NCBI RefSeq assembly: GCF_025751535.1
Contig: NZ_JAOWLC010000009.1
Coordinates: 62,001 to 126,000, forward strand
Reading direction: 5' to 3'
Length of the DNA: 64,000 nucleotides
DNA from: Lentibacter sp. XHP0401
GTDB lineage: Bacteria; Pseudomonadota; Alphaproteobacteria; Rhodobacterales; Rhodobacteraceae
Shown here: positions 17,509 through 26,382 of the stretch, in pieces
How positions within the stretch are numbered: the stretch's first letter is position 1
Layout: each line of letters starts with the position of its first letter
Position numbers and translations under genes: made by a program
Notes under the pieces: model-generated
What the model saw: the letters and a program-made list of their open reading frames with translations, nothing else
Databases searched by the model: none
Told to the model about the DNA's origin: nothing

Positions 17509-18449
17509 GCACACATCTCCCGAAATGGGGCATCGTCAGCACCATCAAAGCCCCGATCGGCACTATAGAGCGCTTCGCCGCCTATCATCTGGAGTTAGGT
17601 GCCGAGCGGCTCTTTATCTATCTCGATGACGATAACGAAGCCGCCTTCAAAGCGCTGAAAACCCACCCCAAAATCCGCGTTTTGCGCACGCATGGCGAGC
17701 ACTGGCGCAGCAGGAACCGCCCCGTGAAGCATCAGGCCCGCCAAGGCGCAAACGCCCGCCACGCCTACAAGCGCAAGGCACACGAGCTAGACTGGCTCGC
17801 CCATATAGATGTCGACGAGTTTCTCTGGCCTATCAAGACACCTATAGCTGAACAGCTCGCCGCCCTGCCCGTCACTTGCATGGCCGCCCGCGTGCGCCCT
17901 GTCGAGGCGCTCTGGCACAGAACCGAAACCCACTTCAAGGCCATGACCAATGACCGCAAGCAGCGCCAACGCGAAACCGAGGCGATCTATCCCACCTTCG
18001 GCACGCATCTCAACGGCGGCTTCCTCAGTCATGTCGCAGGCAAACTCTTCGTGCGCACAGGCGCCGAGGAAGTTGATCTGCGCATCCACAACGTCTTCAT
18101 CAAAGGTGATGAAAACCCCGGCCAGGTCGAGTTCATCGGCACGGAGCTTTGCCACCTCCATGCAACAAGCTTTGAGCATTGGATGGAAAACATCCGCTAT
18201 CGTCTCGCTCATGGCGTCTACCGCGCCGGGCTCAAGCCAAACCGTCCGCCAGAGCGCGGCGGCCTAACCCTCAACGAGTTGTTAAGGACTATCGAAGACA
18301 GTGATGGCACCGAAGGATTGAAAGCGTTTTATCAGGAAGTCTGCACCGCAACACCCGAACTTTTACAGCGCCTCAAAGCTCATGGTCTTTTACGGAGCTA
18401 TGATCTCGCCCTTGAAGAGAAGCGTAGAAAGCACTTCCCCACCGATTGA
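17505..18449 (+). CDS. Glycosyltransferase family 2-like protein, second of a tandem pair
   Basis: A 314-residue paralogue of the preceding protein. Shared landmarks are WGIVSTIKAP at the N terminus, ERFAAYHLELGAERLFIYLD, the D-x-D block HIDVDEF, and a late CHLHATSFEHWMENI segment that matches LLHHHATTWENFSAH in the neighbour. The acidic D-x-D and the conserved His pair fit a metal-dependent transferase. Overlap with the upstream stop (ATGA) indicates co-translation. Substrate unknown. The 194 bp downstream, before the DEAD-box gene, contain no gene. Confidence 0.78.
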   Translation: MSTHLPKWGIVSTIKAPIGTIERFAAYHLELGAERLFIYLDDDNEAAFKALKTHPKIRVLRTHGEHWRSRNRPVKHQARQGANARHAYKRKAHELDWLAHIDVDEFLWPIKTPIAEQLAALPVTCMAARVRPVEALWHRTETHFKAMTNDRKQRQRETEAIYPTFGTHLNGGFLSHVAGKLFVRTGAEEVDLRIHNVFIKGDENPGQVEFIGTELCHLHATSFEHWMENIRYRLAHGVYRAGLKPNRPPERGGLTLNELLRTIEDSDGTEGLKAFYQEVCTATPELLQRLKAHGLLRSYDLALEEKRRKHFPTD

Positions 18450-18618
18450 AACGTGTGCAGGCCGTATCAAAATCGCCGCATATCCGCTGTAGAACAGTGG
18501 CAAAAATGCGGATTGATTGACGCCAGCACGCCTTTTGACTAAAGAGCAAGCATAGGGTCGATCAAGCGATAGGCTGGGCCACACGGGCCTGACCCTCTCA
18601 CAGACGCTACGGGCCAAG

Positions 18619-18643
18619 ATGTGTCCGTACAAAACGGATACAT
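18619..18643 (+). promoter_or_regulatory. Hairpin abutting the start codon of the DEAD-box helicase gene
   Basis: ATGTGTCCGT (18619-18628) and ACGGATACAT (18634-18643) form a near-perfect 10-bp stem with a 5-nt loop, ending one base before the ATG at 18644. No ordinary AGGAGG sits between them, so initiation may depend on melting or remodelling of this structure. Confidence 0.5.
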
Positions 18644-20113
18644 ATGATAAAATTTTCTGATCTGAATCTTGATCCAAAGGTTCTCAAAGCTGTTGCCGAC
18701 ACAGGCTACGAAAAACCAACCCCCATTCAGGAAGGTGCGATTCCTCCGGCCCTTGAAGGCCGCGATGTTCTGGGCATTGCCCAGACAGGCACAGGCAAAA
18801 CCGCTTCCTTCACCCTCCCGATGATCTCGATGCTGGCCCGTGGCCGCGCCCGTGCGCGTATGCCGCGCAGCCTTGTGCTCTGCCCCACACGCGAGCTCGC
18901 CGCTCAGGTCGCCGAGAACTTTGACGCCTACGCGAAATACGTGAAGCTCAACAAAGCTCTGCTCATCGGCGGTGTAAGCTTCAAAGAGCAAGAGGCCGTC
19001 ATCAACCGCGGCGCAGATGTTCTCATCGCCACCCCCGGCCGCCTGCTTGATCATTTCGAGCGCGGTAAACTGCTGCTCACAGGCGTGCAGATCATGGTTG
19101 TCGATGAAGCCGACAGGATGCTCGACATGGGCTTTATACCTGATATCGAGCGCATCTTTAGCCTCACACCCTTCACCCGCCAGACACTTTTCTTCTCGGC
19201 CACAATGGCGCCCGAGATCGAGCGGATCACCAATACGTTCCTCTCGAACCCTGCCCGCATCGAAGTGGCGCGTCAGGCCACAACATCAGAAAACATCACC
19301 CAATCCGTGGTCATGTTCAAAGGCTCGCGCAAAGACCGTGAGGGCACAGAAAAACGCAAGCTCCTGCGCGATCTGATCGAATCCGAAGGCGAGAAATGCA
19401 AAAACGCGATCATCTTCTGCAACCGTAAAGTTGATGTGGACACTGTGGCCAAGTCCATGAAGAAATACGGTCTCGACGCCGCGGCAATCCATGGCGATTT
19501 GGAGCAGTCACACCGCATGCGCACGCTTGATGGCTTCCGCGATGGCAGCCTGCGCTTCCTCGTGGCCTCAGATGTGGCCGCGCGTGGCCTCGACATTCCC
19601 AATGTGAGCCACGTTTTCAACTACGATGTGCCAAGCCACGCCGAAGACTATGTGCACCGCATCGGTCGCACGGGTCGAGCGGGCAAAAAGGGCACAACCA
19701 TCATGATCTGTAGTCCGCGTGATACGCGCAATCTTGATGACATCGAAGCGCTGGTCAAACACGCAATTCCGCGCAGTGGTGAGCCTCTGCCCGAGGACGA
19801 TGCCGGAGAAGCGGTCAAAGCAGAGACACCCAAACCTTCACGCAGGTCTCGCTCGGCGAAGCCCAAACATGAAGACAAACCAAAGGCCGAGGCCGCTCCA
19901 AAACAAGCTGAAGCGCCCGCGCCCGAAGCAAAGTCCGAAAAGTCCGAGACAAAACCAGAGGACAAACCACAAGAGCGCAACAGTGATCGTAACAACGACC
20001 GCAACCGTGACTCGGGCCGCTCACGTTCGGGCGGCGGCAGCGGCAAGTCTGTCGGTCTGGGGGATGACATGCCCGCCTTTATCGCCAAAAGCTTTGATGA
20101 GCGGATGGGCTGA
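18644..20113 (+). CDS. DEAD-box RNA helicase (RhlE/CsdA-like) with charged C-terminal tail
   Basis: ATP-dependent RNA helicase of the DEAD-box family, probably acting in ribosome assembly or RNA decay. Motifs: Q motif PTPIQ (25-29), motif I AQTGTGKT (46-53), Ia PTRELA, motif II DEAD (154-157), motif III SAT (185-187), and motif VI HRIGRTGR about residue 335. The last 110 residues are low complexity, first Lys/Glu/Ala/Pro-rich and then Asn/Asp/Arg/Ser-rich, typical of a disordered RNA-binding tail. It ends with the short FIAKSFDERMG. The leader hairpin directly before the ATG suggests post-transcriptional control, as for cold-induced helicases. Confidence 0.93.
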   Translation: MIKFSDLNLDPKVLKAVADTGYEKPTPIQEGAIPPALEGRDVLGIAQTGTGKTASFTLPMISMLARGRARARMPRSLVLCPTRELAAQVAENFDAYAKYVKLNKALLIGGVSFKEQEAVINRGADVLIATPGRLLDHFERGKLLLTGVQIMVVDEADRMLDMGFIPDIERIFSLTPFTRQTLFFSATMAPEIERITNTFLSNPARIEVARQATTSENITQSVVMFKGSRKDREGTEKRKLLRDLIESEGEKCKNAIIFCNRKVDVDTVAKSMKKYGLDAAAIHGDLEQSHRMRTLDGFRDGSLRFLVASDVAARGLDIPNVSHVFNYDVPSHAEDYVHRIGRTGRAGKKGTTIMICSPRDTRNLDDIEALVKHAIPRSGEPLPEDDAGEAVKAETPKPSRRSRSAKPKHEDKPKAEAAPKQAEAPAPEAKSEKSETKPEDKPQERNSDRNNDRNRDSGRSRSGGGSGKSVGLGDDMPAFIAKSFDERMG

Positions 20114-20134
20114 TAAGTCATTGTTTTTAAAAAC

Positions 20135-20174
20135 AAAACGCCCCAAACCACATCAGGTTCGGGGCGTTTTTTTT
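20135..20174. terminator. Bidirectional terminator between the helicase gene and rnj
   Basis: AAAACGCCCC (20135-20144) pairs with GGGGCGTTTT (20161-20170), and the T run extends to 20174. Inner ACC/GGT bases may extend the stem. A-rich left flank serves the minus-strand nuo-birA-coaX-rnj transcript, whose last stop is at 20178. Confidence 0.85.
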
Positions 20175-20177
20175 GGT

Positions 20178-21845
20178 TTAGGACAGACGTGAGATAATCA
20201 CAGTCACCTCAGGCTTTTTGCCGATCTCGTCAAGCGCCGTGCGCCGCGCGATCTTACGCAGCTCCTGCTCGATCTTATCGTCATCTGCCATCGTTTTGTC
20301 TCCTGCGCGGCCAAGGAACTGCCCGAGGTCTTCTTCCAGAACCTCAACAAGCGGCGCTTTGCTGCGGCCGGTTTCGGGCAGCCCCATAAGCTCGCACCAA
20401 GGTTCGCCAAGTGGCTCGCCGTCCTCGTCCAAAATCACAGTGACAATGACATGCCCGTTCAGCGACATGCGAATACGGTCGCGCACAATCCCGTCAAGTG
20501 CTCCGATCTGGGTTGAGCCATCGAGATACCGCCGTCCCGTTTCGATGTATTCAGCCACCTTGGGGGCATTGCCCGTCAGCTCGATCATCATCCCGTTAAC
20601 AGCAACGATACTGGCGCGGCCCTTCTCTTCCGCGAGTTTGGCGTGGGCGCGCAAATGGCGGTGCTCGCCATGCATCGGAATAACCATTTGCGGATTCATC
20701 AACTCATGTGCTTTCTCGATATCAGGGCGGTTGGCATGGCCAGACACATGGTAAAGCCCGTCGTTATCATCAAAGATATCAACGCCCATTTCGGAAAACT
20801 GGTTCATGATAGAGATCACACCGCGCTCGTTGCCAGGGATGGTTTTGGACGAGAAGAGAAACAAATCCCCCTCCTTCATCTCGATCCCGTTGAACTTGCC
20901 GCGCGCCAGCTGGGCAGAGGCGGCGCGCCGCTCGCCCTGACTGCCCGTCACCAGAAGCATGAGGCTTTCGCGCGGAATGCTACGCGCATCCTCTATAGAA
21001 ACAACCGGCGGAAAATCCTTCAGTACACCGGTCTCGATTGAGGCTTCCACCATACGCCGCATCGCACGGCCCATAAGGCAAATCGAGCGACCGGCGCGTG
21101 CGCCTGCTTCCGCCAAGGTCTTCACACGCGCTACGTTGGAAGCGAATGTTGTGGCCACGACCATTTTTTCCGCGCCCTTTATAAGCGCTGTGAGGTTGCC
21201 ACCCAGTTCGCTCTCCGAGCGCCCGGCATTGGGGCTGAACACATTGGTTGAGTCACAGATCATTGCCTTGATGCCGCCTTTGGCAATCTCTTCCCAAAGC
21301 GCTTCATCGAAGGGCTCGCCCACAATCGGGTTGTGATCAATCTTGAAGTCACCAGTGTGAAATACACGTCCCCCCGCTGTTTCAATGAGCAGTGACGAAC
21401 TCTCGGGGATCGAATGCGAAACCGGTACAAAACTTACCTTGAAGGGGCCGGCCTCAACAGCTGATGGATAGGGTGAAACCGTTTTCACAGTGTCCTCGCC
21501 AAAGCCATGCTCGGACAGCTTGCGCCGCGCAATATTAGCCGTAAAGGCCCGCGCATAAACAGGCACATTCAGCTCGCCAAAGAAATGCCCAACAGCGCCG
21601 ACATGGTCTTCATGCGCATGGGTGATAAACACGGCTTCAAGCTGGTCTCGCCGCTTGGTCAGCCAGGCCAGGTCAGGGAAAATCAGATCGACCCCGGGGC
21701 TTGTATCCATGTCGGGAAAGGTTACTCCCAAATCAACAAGAATAAGCCGCTCTTTGTCTTTTGGGCCGTAGCCGTAGACATAACAGTTCATTCCGATCTC
21801 GCCAGCCCCGCCAAGGGGCAGGTAAATTAGCCGCTCCGTGCTCAT
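20178..21845 (-). CDS. rnj: Ribonuclease J
   Basis: Metallo-beta-lactamase/beta-CASP ribonuclease with endo- and 5'-3' exonuclease activity, used in rRNA maturation and mRNA decay. The 555-residue protein has the zinc motif HAHEDH at 76-81 and the downstream SHSIPESS, HTGDFKID and HGEHRHL blocks. It is full length. The start overlaps the coaX stop (ATGA), placing it as the last gene of the nuo-birA-coaX-rnj transcription unit. The strong terminator just after its stop supports this. Confidence 0.95.
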   Translation of the reverse strand: MSTERLIYLPLGGAGEIGMNCYVYGYGPKDKERLILVDLGVTFPDMDTSPGVDLIFPDLAWLTKRRDQLEAVFITHAHEDHVGAVGHFFGELNVPVYARAFTANIARRKLSEHGFGEDTVKTVSPYPSAVEAGPFKVSFVPVSHSIPESSSLLIETAGGRVFHTGDFKIDHNPIVGEPFDEALWEEIAKGGIKAMICDSTNVFSPNAGRSESELGGNLTALIKGAEKMVVATTFASNVARVKTLAEAGARAGRSICLMGRAMRRMVEASIETGVLKDFPPVVSIEDARSIPRESLMLLVTGSQGERRAASAQLARGKFNGIEMKEGDLFLFSSKTIPGNERGVISIMNQFSEMGVDIFDDNDGLYHVSGHANRPDIEKAHELMNPQMVIPMHGEHRHLRAHAKLAEEKGRASIVAVNGMMIELTGNAPKVAEYIETGRRYLDGSTQIGALDGIVRDRIRMSLNGHVIVTVILDEDGEPLGEPWCELMGLPETGRSKAPLVEVLEEDLGQFLGRAGDKTMADDDKIEQELRKIARRTALDEIGKKPEVTVIISRLS

Positions 21846-22621
21846 ATGTTACCCTGCTCTTTGTTATAGTTATGAATCACACGAAGCCCATGCACCGTGA
21901 GGTCGTCTTCAATCGTATCAAACAGCTCTTCGCCCTGCGCGAAAAGGGGGGCAAGCCCGCCTGTGCCGATCACTTTCATCGGCTGGCCATACTCCGCGCG
22001 CACGCGGCTGGTGAGCTCTTTGATGAGCCCGACATAGCCCCAAAAAATACCCGACTGGATACAAGCAACTGTGTTTGTTCCGATTACCTTTTCAGGCTGC
22101 GTAATGTCCACATGCGGCAGCGCAGCGGCCCCCTGGTGAAGCGCCTCGAGGCTCAGGTTTACACCTGGTGCAATCACCCCTCCCACATAAGCGCCGTTTT
22201 CATTGACCACATCAATGTTGGTTGCTGTGCCAAAGTCGATCACCATGGCGTTGCCACCATGTCTGTTATAACAACCCGCCGCATTTGCCAACCTGTCGGG
22301 GCCGACACCTGTGCCCGGGTCCACAACGGGCGCCACAGGCAAAAGACACTCGGGTTTACCAACAACAAGCGGGCGGCAGTTAAAGAAACGGTCGGAAAAA
22401 ACCCGTAGGTTCCAAACCACGCGCGGCACCGTCGAGCTGATCACGATATCGGTGATATCGGGCTTGATTTTATAATGGCTGATCAGCGTGCTGAACCAAG
22501 TAAAATAGGCATCCGCAGTGCGTGAATGATGCGTAGAGGTGCGCAAGGTGCACAGCCATTTCTCGCCATCCCAGATAGAGAAAACCGTGTTTGTATTGCC
22601 GCAATCAATTGCTAGTAGCAT
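21842..22621 (-). CDS. coaX: Type III pantothenate kinase
   Basis: Catalyses the first committed step of coenzyme A synthesis, phosphorylation of pantothenate. The start at 22621 gives MLLAIDCGNTNTVFSIWDG, the conserved type III opening with the catalytic Asp and phosphate loop; a longer frame from 22651 adds ten non-conserved residues. GPDRLANA and VIDFGTATN, both typical of CoaX, follow, with IGTGGLAP near the end. The 259-residue length is normal. It lies 16 bp after birA and overlaps rnj by 4 bp. Confidence 0.95.
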   Translation of the reverse strand: MLLAIDCGNTNTVFSIWDGEKWLCTLRTSTHHSRTADAYFTWFSTLISHYKIKPDITDIVISSTVPRVVWNLRVFSDRFFNCRPLVVGKPECLLPVAPVVDPGTGVGPDRLANAAGCYNRHGGNAMVIDFGTATNIDVVNENGAYVGGVIAPGVNLSLEALHQGAAALPHVDITQPEKVIGTNTVACIQSGIFWGYVGLIKELTSRVRAEYGQPMKVIGTGGLAPLFAQGEELFDTIEDDLTVHGLRVIHNYNKEQGNI

Positions 22622-22637
22622 AGGCTCTGGCCCTTTT

Positions 22638-23381
22638 TCAGAAAAACACATCCGCCGCAGGGATGCTCATGCGCCCTTCAGCGCTGGTTAATACCAAATG
22701 GCCTTGCGCGTCCACCGTCTCGAATGTGCCATGCATCTCCTCGCGCATCGTGCGCGCACGGATCGGCTCTCCGAGCTTGGCGGCTTTCGCAAGCCACGCT
22801 TCGCGCACAGGCCCAAAACCATAGGTGCAAAAGCGCTCTTCCCAAAAGGCAAAAGCCTGCGCCAGATGGGGCAGGAAATCTTCGGGGGCAATCTCTGTTC
22901 CCGTCTCGCTCTTGAGAGAAACAGGCGTTAGAGCGCCCTCTTCAACATCAGTCATGCCGGGTGCAGCCACAAGGTTCACTCCGATACCAATGACAAGCGC
23001 CTCGCCGGCGCTCTCCAGAAGGATCCCCGCCAATTTGCCTCCGCTCAACAAAACATCATTGGGCCATTTGAGGCTCAACCGCGCTTCGGGCCCGGCCACA
23101 GCGCGCACCGCATCATAGAGCGCCAGCGAGGCCACAAAAGAGCGCAACCCCATTTCCGCAGGGCTTCCCGCACGTGGCAACACAAGGCTTGCACTAAAGT
23201 TGCCCGCAGGCATGCTCCAAGCTCGCCCGCGCCGCCCGCGTGCGGCGGTTTGATGTTTGGCAAAAATCCAGCATGGCCCCGCAAGCCCGTTGAGCACACG
23301 CGAAGCCTCGGCCATCGTGCTGTCAACTTCACTCAAGTTGCGCAGTTCATATCCCGCAGGCCAGTCCGAGGGTGCTGACAC
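22638..23381 (-). CDS. birA: Biotin-[acetyl-CoA-carboxylase] ligase
   Basis: Attaches biotin to the carrier domains of biotin-dependent carboxylases; LiuD in this window (Lys607) is a likely substrate. The 247-residue protein has the biotinoyl-AMP loop ARGRRGRAW around 47-55, KWPNDVLL with the catalytic Lys, and a short C-terminal SH3-like domain. There is no N-terminal winged helix, so it is an enzyme only and not a repressor. It starts 2 bp after the nuoN stop, so it is in the nuo operon. Confidence 0.95.
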   Translation of the reverse strand: MSAPSDWPAGYELRNLSEVDSTMAEASRVLNGLAGPCWIFAKHQTAARGRRGRAWSMPAGNFSASLVLPRAGSPAEMGLRSFVASLALYDAVRAVAGPEARLSLKWPNDVLLSGGKLAGILLESAGEALVIGIGVNLVAAPGMTDVEEGALTPVSLKSETGTEIAPEDFLPHLAQAFAFWEERFCTYGFGPVREAWLAKAAKLGEPIRARTMREEMHGTFETVDAQGHLVLTSAEGRMSIPAADVFF

Positions 23382-23383
23382 GC

Positions 23384-24823
23384 TCAGTTTACAAGCGCCG
23401 CCGCCGCAGTAGCCGCCGCACCATCAACCCCAAAGAGGCTGGCAATACCAACCACCATGACAAGAGCCGCCCCCATAAGCATAACCCAGAGAACAGGTGC
23501 GCGATTTTCATCAAGGGCTGCCTGCGTCTCTTCCCCGAAATACATGAAGTAGACAATCCGAAGATAGTAGTAAGCGCCAATCGCCGAAGCCACGGCACTT
23601 GCGACAACAAGCCAGAAAAGATCAGCCTCAATACCCGCACGCCAGACCGCGAGTTTGGCAAAGAAGCCAAGCATCGGCGGCACACCTGCAAGGCTGAACA
23701 GCAGCACCAGAAGCGCAAGCGCCTTTCCGGGTTCAACCTTGGAATACATCCGCAGCGCATTGATATCTGTCACAGGCGCGCCATCCCGCTCCATGCTGAG
23801 GATAAAAGCAAATGTGCCAATGTTCATTGTCACATATATCGCCATGTAGGTCAGCATCGCCTCGATGCCGAGCGCCGTGCCCGCCGCCAGACCAATCATC
23901 GCATAGCCCATGTGGGCGATTGAGGAATAGGCCATCAGGCGTTTGATATTGGTTTGCCCGATCGCGGCAATCGCTCCGAGGAACATCGACATGATCGACA
24001 GAAACACAAGAACCTGACTCCAGTCTTGCGAGACACCGCCGAACGCGTCATGCAACACGCGCGCAAACAGTGCCATCGCGGCAACTTTGGGCGCTGTGGC
24101 GAAGAAAGCTGTCACAGGCGTGGGCGAACCTTCGTATACATCGGGTGTCCACATGTGGAAGGGAACCGCGCTGATTTTGAAGGCAAGGCCCGCCATCACA
24201 AACACGAGTCCAAAGAGCAACCCGACAGGCGCAAGCCCGTCGCCTGCAGCGGCAATGATGCCAGAGAAAAGCGTGGTGCCTGCATAGCCGTATACGAGCG
24301 ATGCACCATACAGCAGCAAGCCTGAAGAAAGTGCGCCCAACACGAAATACTTGAGGCCTGCTTCCGTCGAACGCAAGCTGTCACGGCGCATCGCAGCGAT
24401 CACGTAAAGCGCAAGCGATTGTAGCTCGAGGCCCATATAAAGCGCCATCAAATCGCCCGCCGAAACCATAAACATCATGCCCACAACGCTGAGAGCGATA
24501 AGAACAGGGTATTCAAACTTCATCATCTTGTGGCGTTCGAGATAGCCCATGCCCATGACAAGCACTGCTGCCGCAGACAACAGGATCGTTACCTTTGCAA
24601 AGCGGGCGAATGCGTCATCGACAAACATCCCACCAAAAGCCGTACTCGCTCCGCTACTGCCCAGCCCGATCCAGACAGCGACGAGCAGAAACAGGCCCGC
24701 TGTGGTATATGTCAGCAGCCCAGCGAGCTTGTCTTTGCTCGTATAGACAGCCCCGAGAAGTGCCAGCATCGCATAGACGGAAATTACGATTTCCGGCAGG
24801 ATTGTATTCAGATCAGCCTGCAT
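23384..24823 (-). CDS. nuoN: NADH-quinone oxidoreductase subunit N
   Basis: Antiporter-like proton-pumping subunit of the Complex I membrane arm, with about 14 transmembrane helices over 479 residues. The family core is visible: [14 protein letters not shown] with the conserved Glu, [20 protein letters not shown], and [11 protein letters not shown]. The sequence runs uninterrupted to a hydrophobic C terminus ending ATAAAALVN. It is the last structural nuo gene and is followed at once by birA. The start at [10 protein letters not shown] lies 11 bp after the nuoM stop. Confidence 0.97.
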   Translation of the reverse strand: MQADLNTILPEIVISVYAMLALLGAVYTSKDKLAGLLTYTTAGLFLLVAVWIGLGSSGASTAFGGMFVDDAFARFAKVTILLSAAAVLVMGMGYLERHKMMKFEYPVLIALSVVGMMFMVSAGDLMALYMGLELQSLALYVIAAMRRDSLRSTEAGLKYFVLGALSSGLLLYGASLVYGYAGTTLFSGIIAAAGDGLAPVGLLFGLVFVMAGLAFKISAVPFHMWTPDVYEGSPTPVTAFFATAPKVAAMALFARVLHDAFGGVSQDWSQVLVFLSIMSMFLGAIAAIGQTNIKRLMAYSSIAHMGYAMIGLAAGTALGIEAMLTYMAIYVTMNIGTFAFILSMERDGAPVTDINALRMYSKVEPGKALALLVLLFSLAGVPPMLGFFAKLAVWRAGIEADLFWLVVASAVASAIGAYYYLRIVYFMYFGEETQAALDENRAPVLWVMLMGAALVMVVGIASLFGVDGAAATAAAALVN

Positions 24824-24834
24824 AAGTCTCTCCG

Positions 24835-26382
24835 TTAGTGCGATTGGGCCAGCGCAGCGGCGGCCGTGCCTGCATCATGCAAGGCAGTGTGATAGTTAGA
24901 AACAAGCGCTTCGACAGAAGGCCCGATGATATCGAGGACGAGGCTCGGATAGACGCCGAGCAGCAATGTCATAACAACCAGCGGCGCAAAGATCGCCTTC
25001 TCTCGGGTTGTCATATCGCTGATGGTCTTGAGGCTCTCTTTGATAAGGTCCCCAAAGACAACCCGGCGGTACAGCCAAAGCGCATAGCCTGCCGAGAAGA
25101 TCACCCCGAGTGCAGCCACAGCCGCAACCCAAGTGTTCACTTGGAATATCCCCATCAGCGTCAGGAATTCCCCCACAAAACCAGATGTGCCTGGCAAGCC
25201 GACATTTGCCATTGTGAAGAACATGAAGATCAACGCGTAAGCCGGCATACGGTTCACGAGGCCGCCGTAAGCATCAATCTCGCGGGTGTGCATACGATCA
25301 TAAATGACCCCGACACAGAGGAAAAGCGCGCCCGAGATAAAGCCGTGGCTGACCATCTGGAAAATCGCGCCGTCAACACCCTGCTGGTTCACAGCAAAGA
25401 TGCCCATGGTTACAAAACCCATGTGGGCGACCGAAGAGTAAGCAATCAGCTTTTTCATATCTTCCTGAACAAGCGCTACAAGAGACGTGTAAACAATCGC
25501 AATTGCACTCATCCAGAGAACCAACGGTGCAATCACATCAGACCCGACAGGGAACATCGGCAAGCTAAACCGCAGGAAGCCGTAGCCGCCCATCTTGAGC
25601 AGGATTGCGGCAAGCACAACAGAGCCTGCCGTGGGCGCTTGAACGTGGGCATCCGGCAACCACGTATGCACAGGCCACATCGGCATTTTCACAGCAAAGC
25701 TCGCAAAGAAGGCGAGGAACAAGAGTGTCTGAATCCCGCCAACAACCTGCACACCCAGGATAGAGAACGCCTCGGAACCAAAGGTATGTGTCATGAGGGT
25801 CGGGATGTCGGTTGTGCCTGCATCCGCAAACATCGCCACCATAGCGACCAGCATGAGAACCGAACCAAGGAAGGTGTAGAGGAAAAACTTGAAGCTCGCG
25901 TAAATACGCTCTTTGCCGCCCCAGATTCCGATAATCAGGAACATCGGAATGAGACCCGCTTCAAAGAAGACATAGAACAGCACAAGATCCAGCGCCATGA
26001 ACACGCCGAGCATCAGGGTTTCGAGCAGAAGGAACGCGATCATGTATTCTTTTACGCGCGTTTCAACATTCCAGCTCGCCGCAATCGTCAGAGGCATCAT
26101 GAATGTTGTGAGCAACACAAACAGAACGCTGATCCCGTCAACGCCGAGCTTGTATTTCAGCCCCATCAGCCATTCACGTTCTTCCACCATCTGAAATCCG
26201 GTATTGCTCGGGTCAAATTCGGCCAGAATAAACAGCGAGACCAGAAAGGTGATCGACGTGGCAATCAGAGCCACCCACTTTGCATTGCGGGCCGATGCCG
26301 CATCATTTCCGCGCAGGAAAAGCGCCAGAATGAGCGCTGCCAGCGCAGGAATAAAAGTGACAATGGAAAGAAGATTGTCCAT
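24835..26382 (-). CDS. nuoM: NADH-quinone oxidoreductase subunit M
   Basis: Antiporter-like proton-pumping subunit of Complex I. The start at 26382 ([10 protein letters not shown]) overlaps the nuoL stop by one base (TAATG) and gives 515 residues. A longer frame to 26568 only runs into nuoL. Conserved blocks are [18 protein letters not shown] (with the essential Glu), [19 protein letters not shown] and [12 protein letters not shown]. The C terminus carries a short amphipathic stretch ending AALAQSH. No irregularity was seen. Confidence 0.97.
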   Translation of the reverse strand: MDNLLSIVTFIPALAALILALFLRGNDAASARNAKWVALIATSITFLVSLFILAEFDPSNTGFQMVEEREWLMGLKYKLGVDGISVLFVLLTTFMMPLTIAASWNVETRVKEYMIAFLLLETLMLGVFMALDLVLFYVFFEAGLIPMFLIIGIWGGKERIYASFKFFLYTFLGSVLMLVAMVAMFADAGTTDIPTLMTHTFGSEAFSILGVQVVGGIQTLLFLAFFASFAVKMPMWPVHTWLPDAHVQAPTAGSVVLAAILLKMGGYGFLRFSLPMFPVGSDVIAPLVLWMSAIAIVYTSLVALVQEDMKKLIAYSSVAHMGFVTMGIFAVNQQGVDGAIFQMVSHGFISGALFLCVGVIYDRMHTREIDAYGGLVNRMPAYALIFMFFTMANVGLPGTSGFVGEFLTLMGIFQVNTWVAAVAALGVIFSAGYALWLYRRVVFGDLIKESLKTISDMTTREKAIFAPLVVMTLLLGVYPSLVLDIIGPSVEALVSNYHTALHDAGTAAAALAQSH

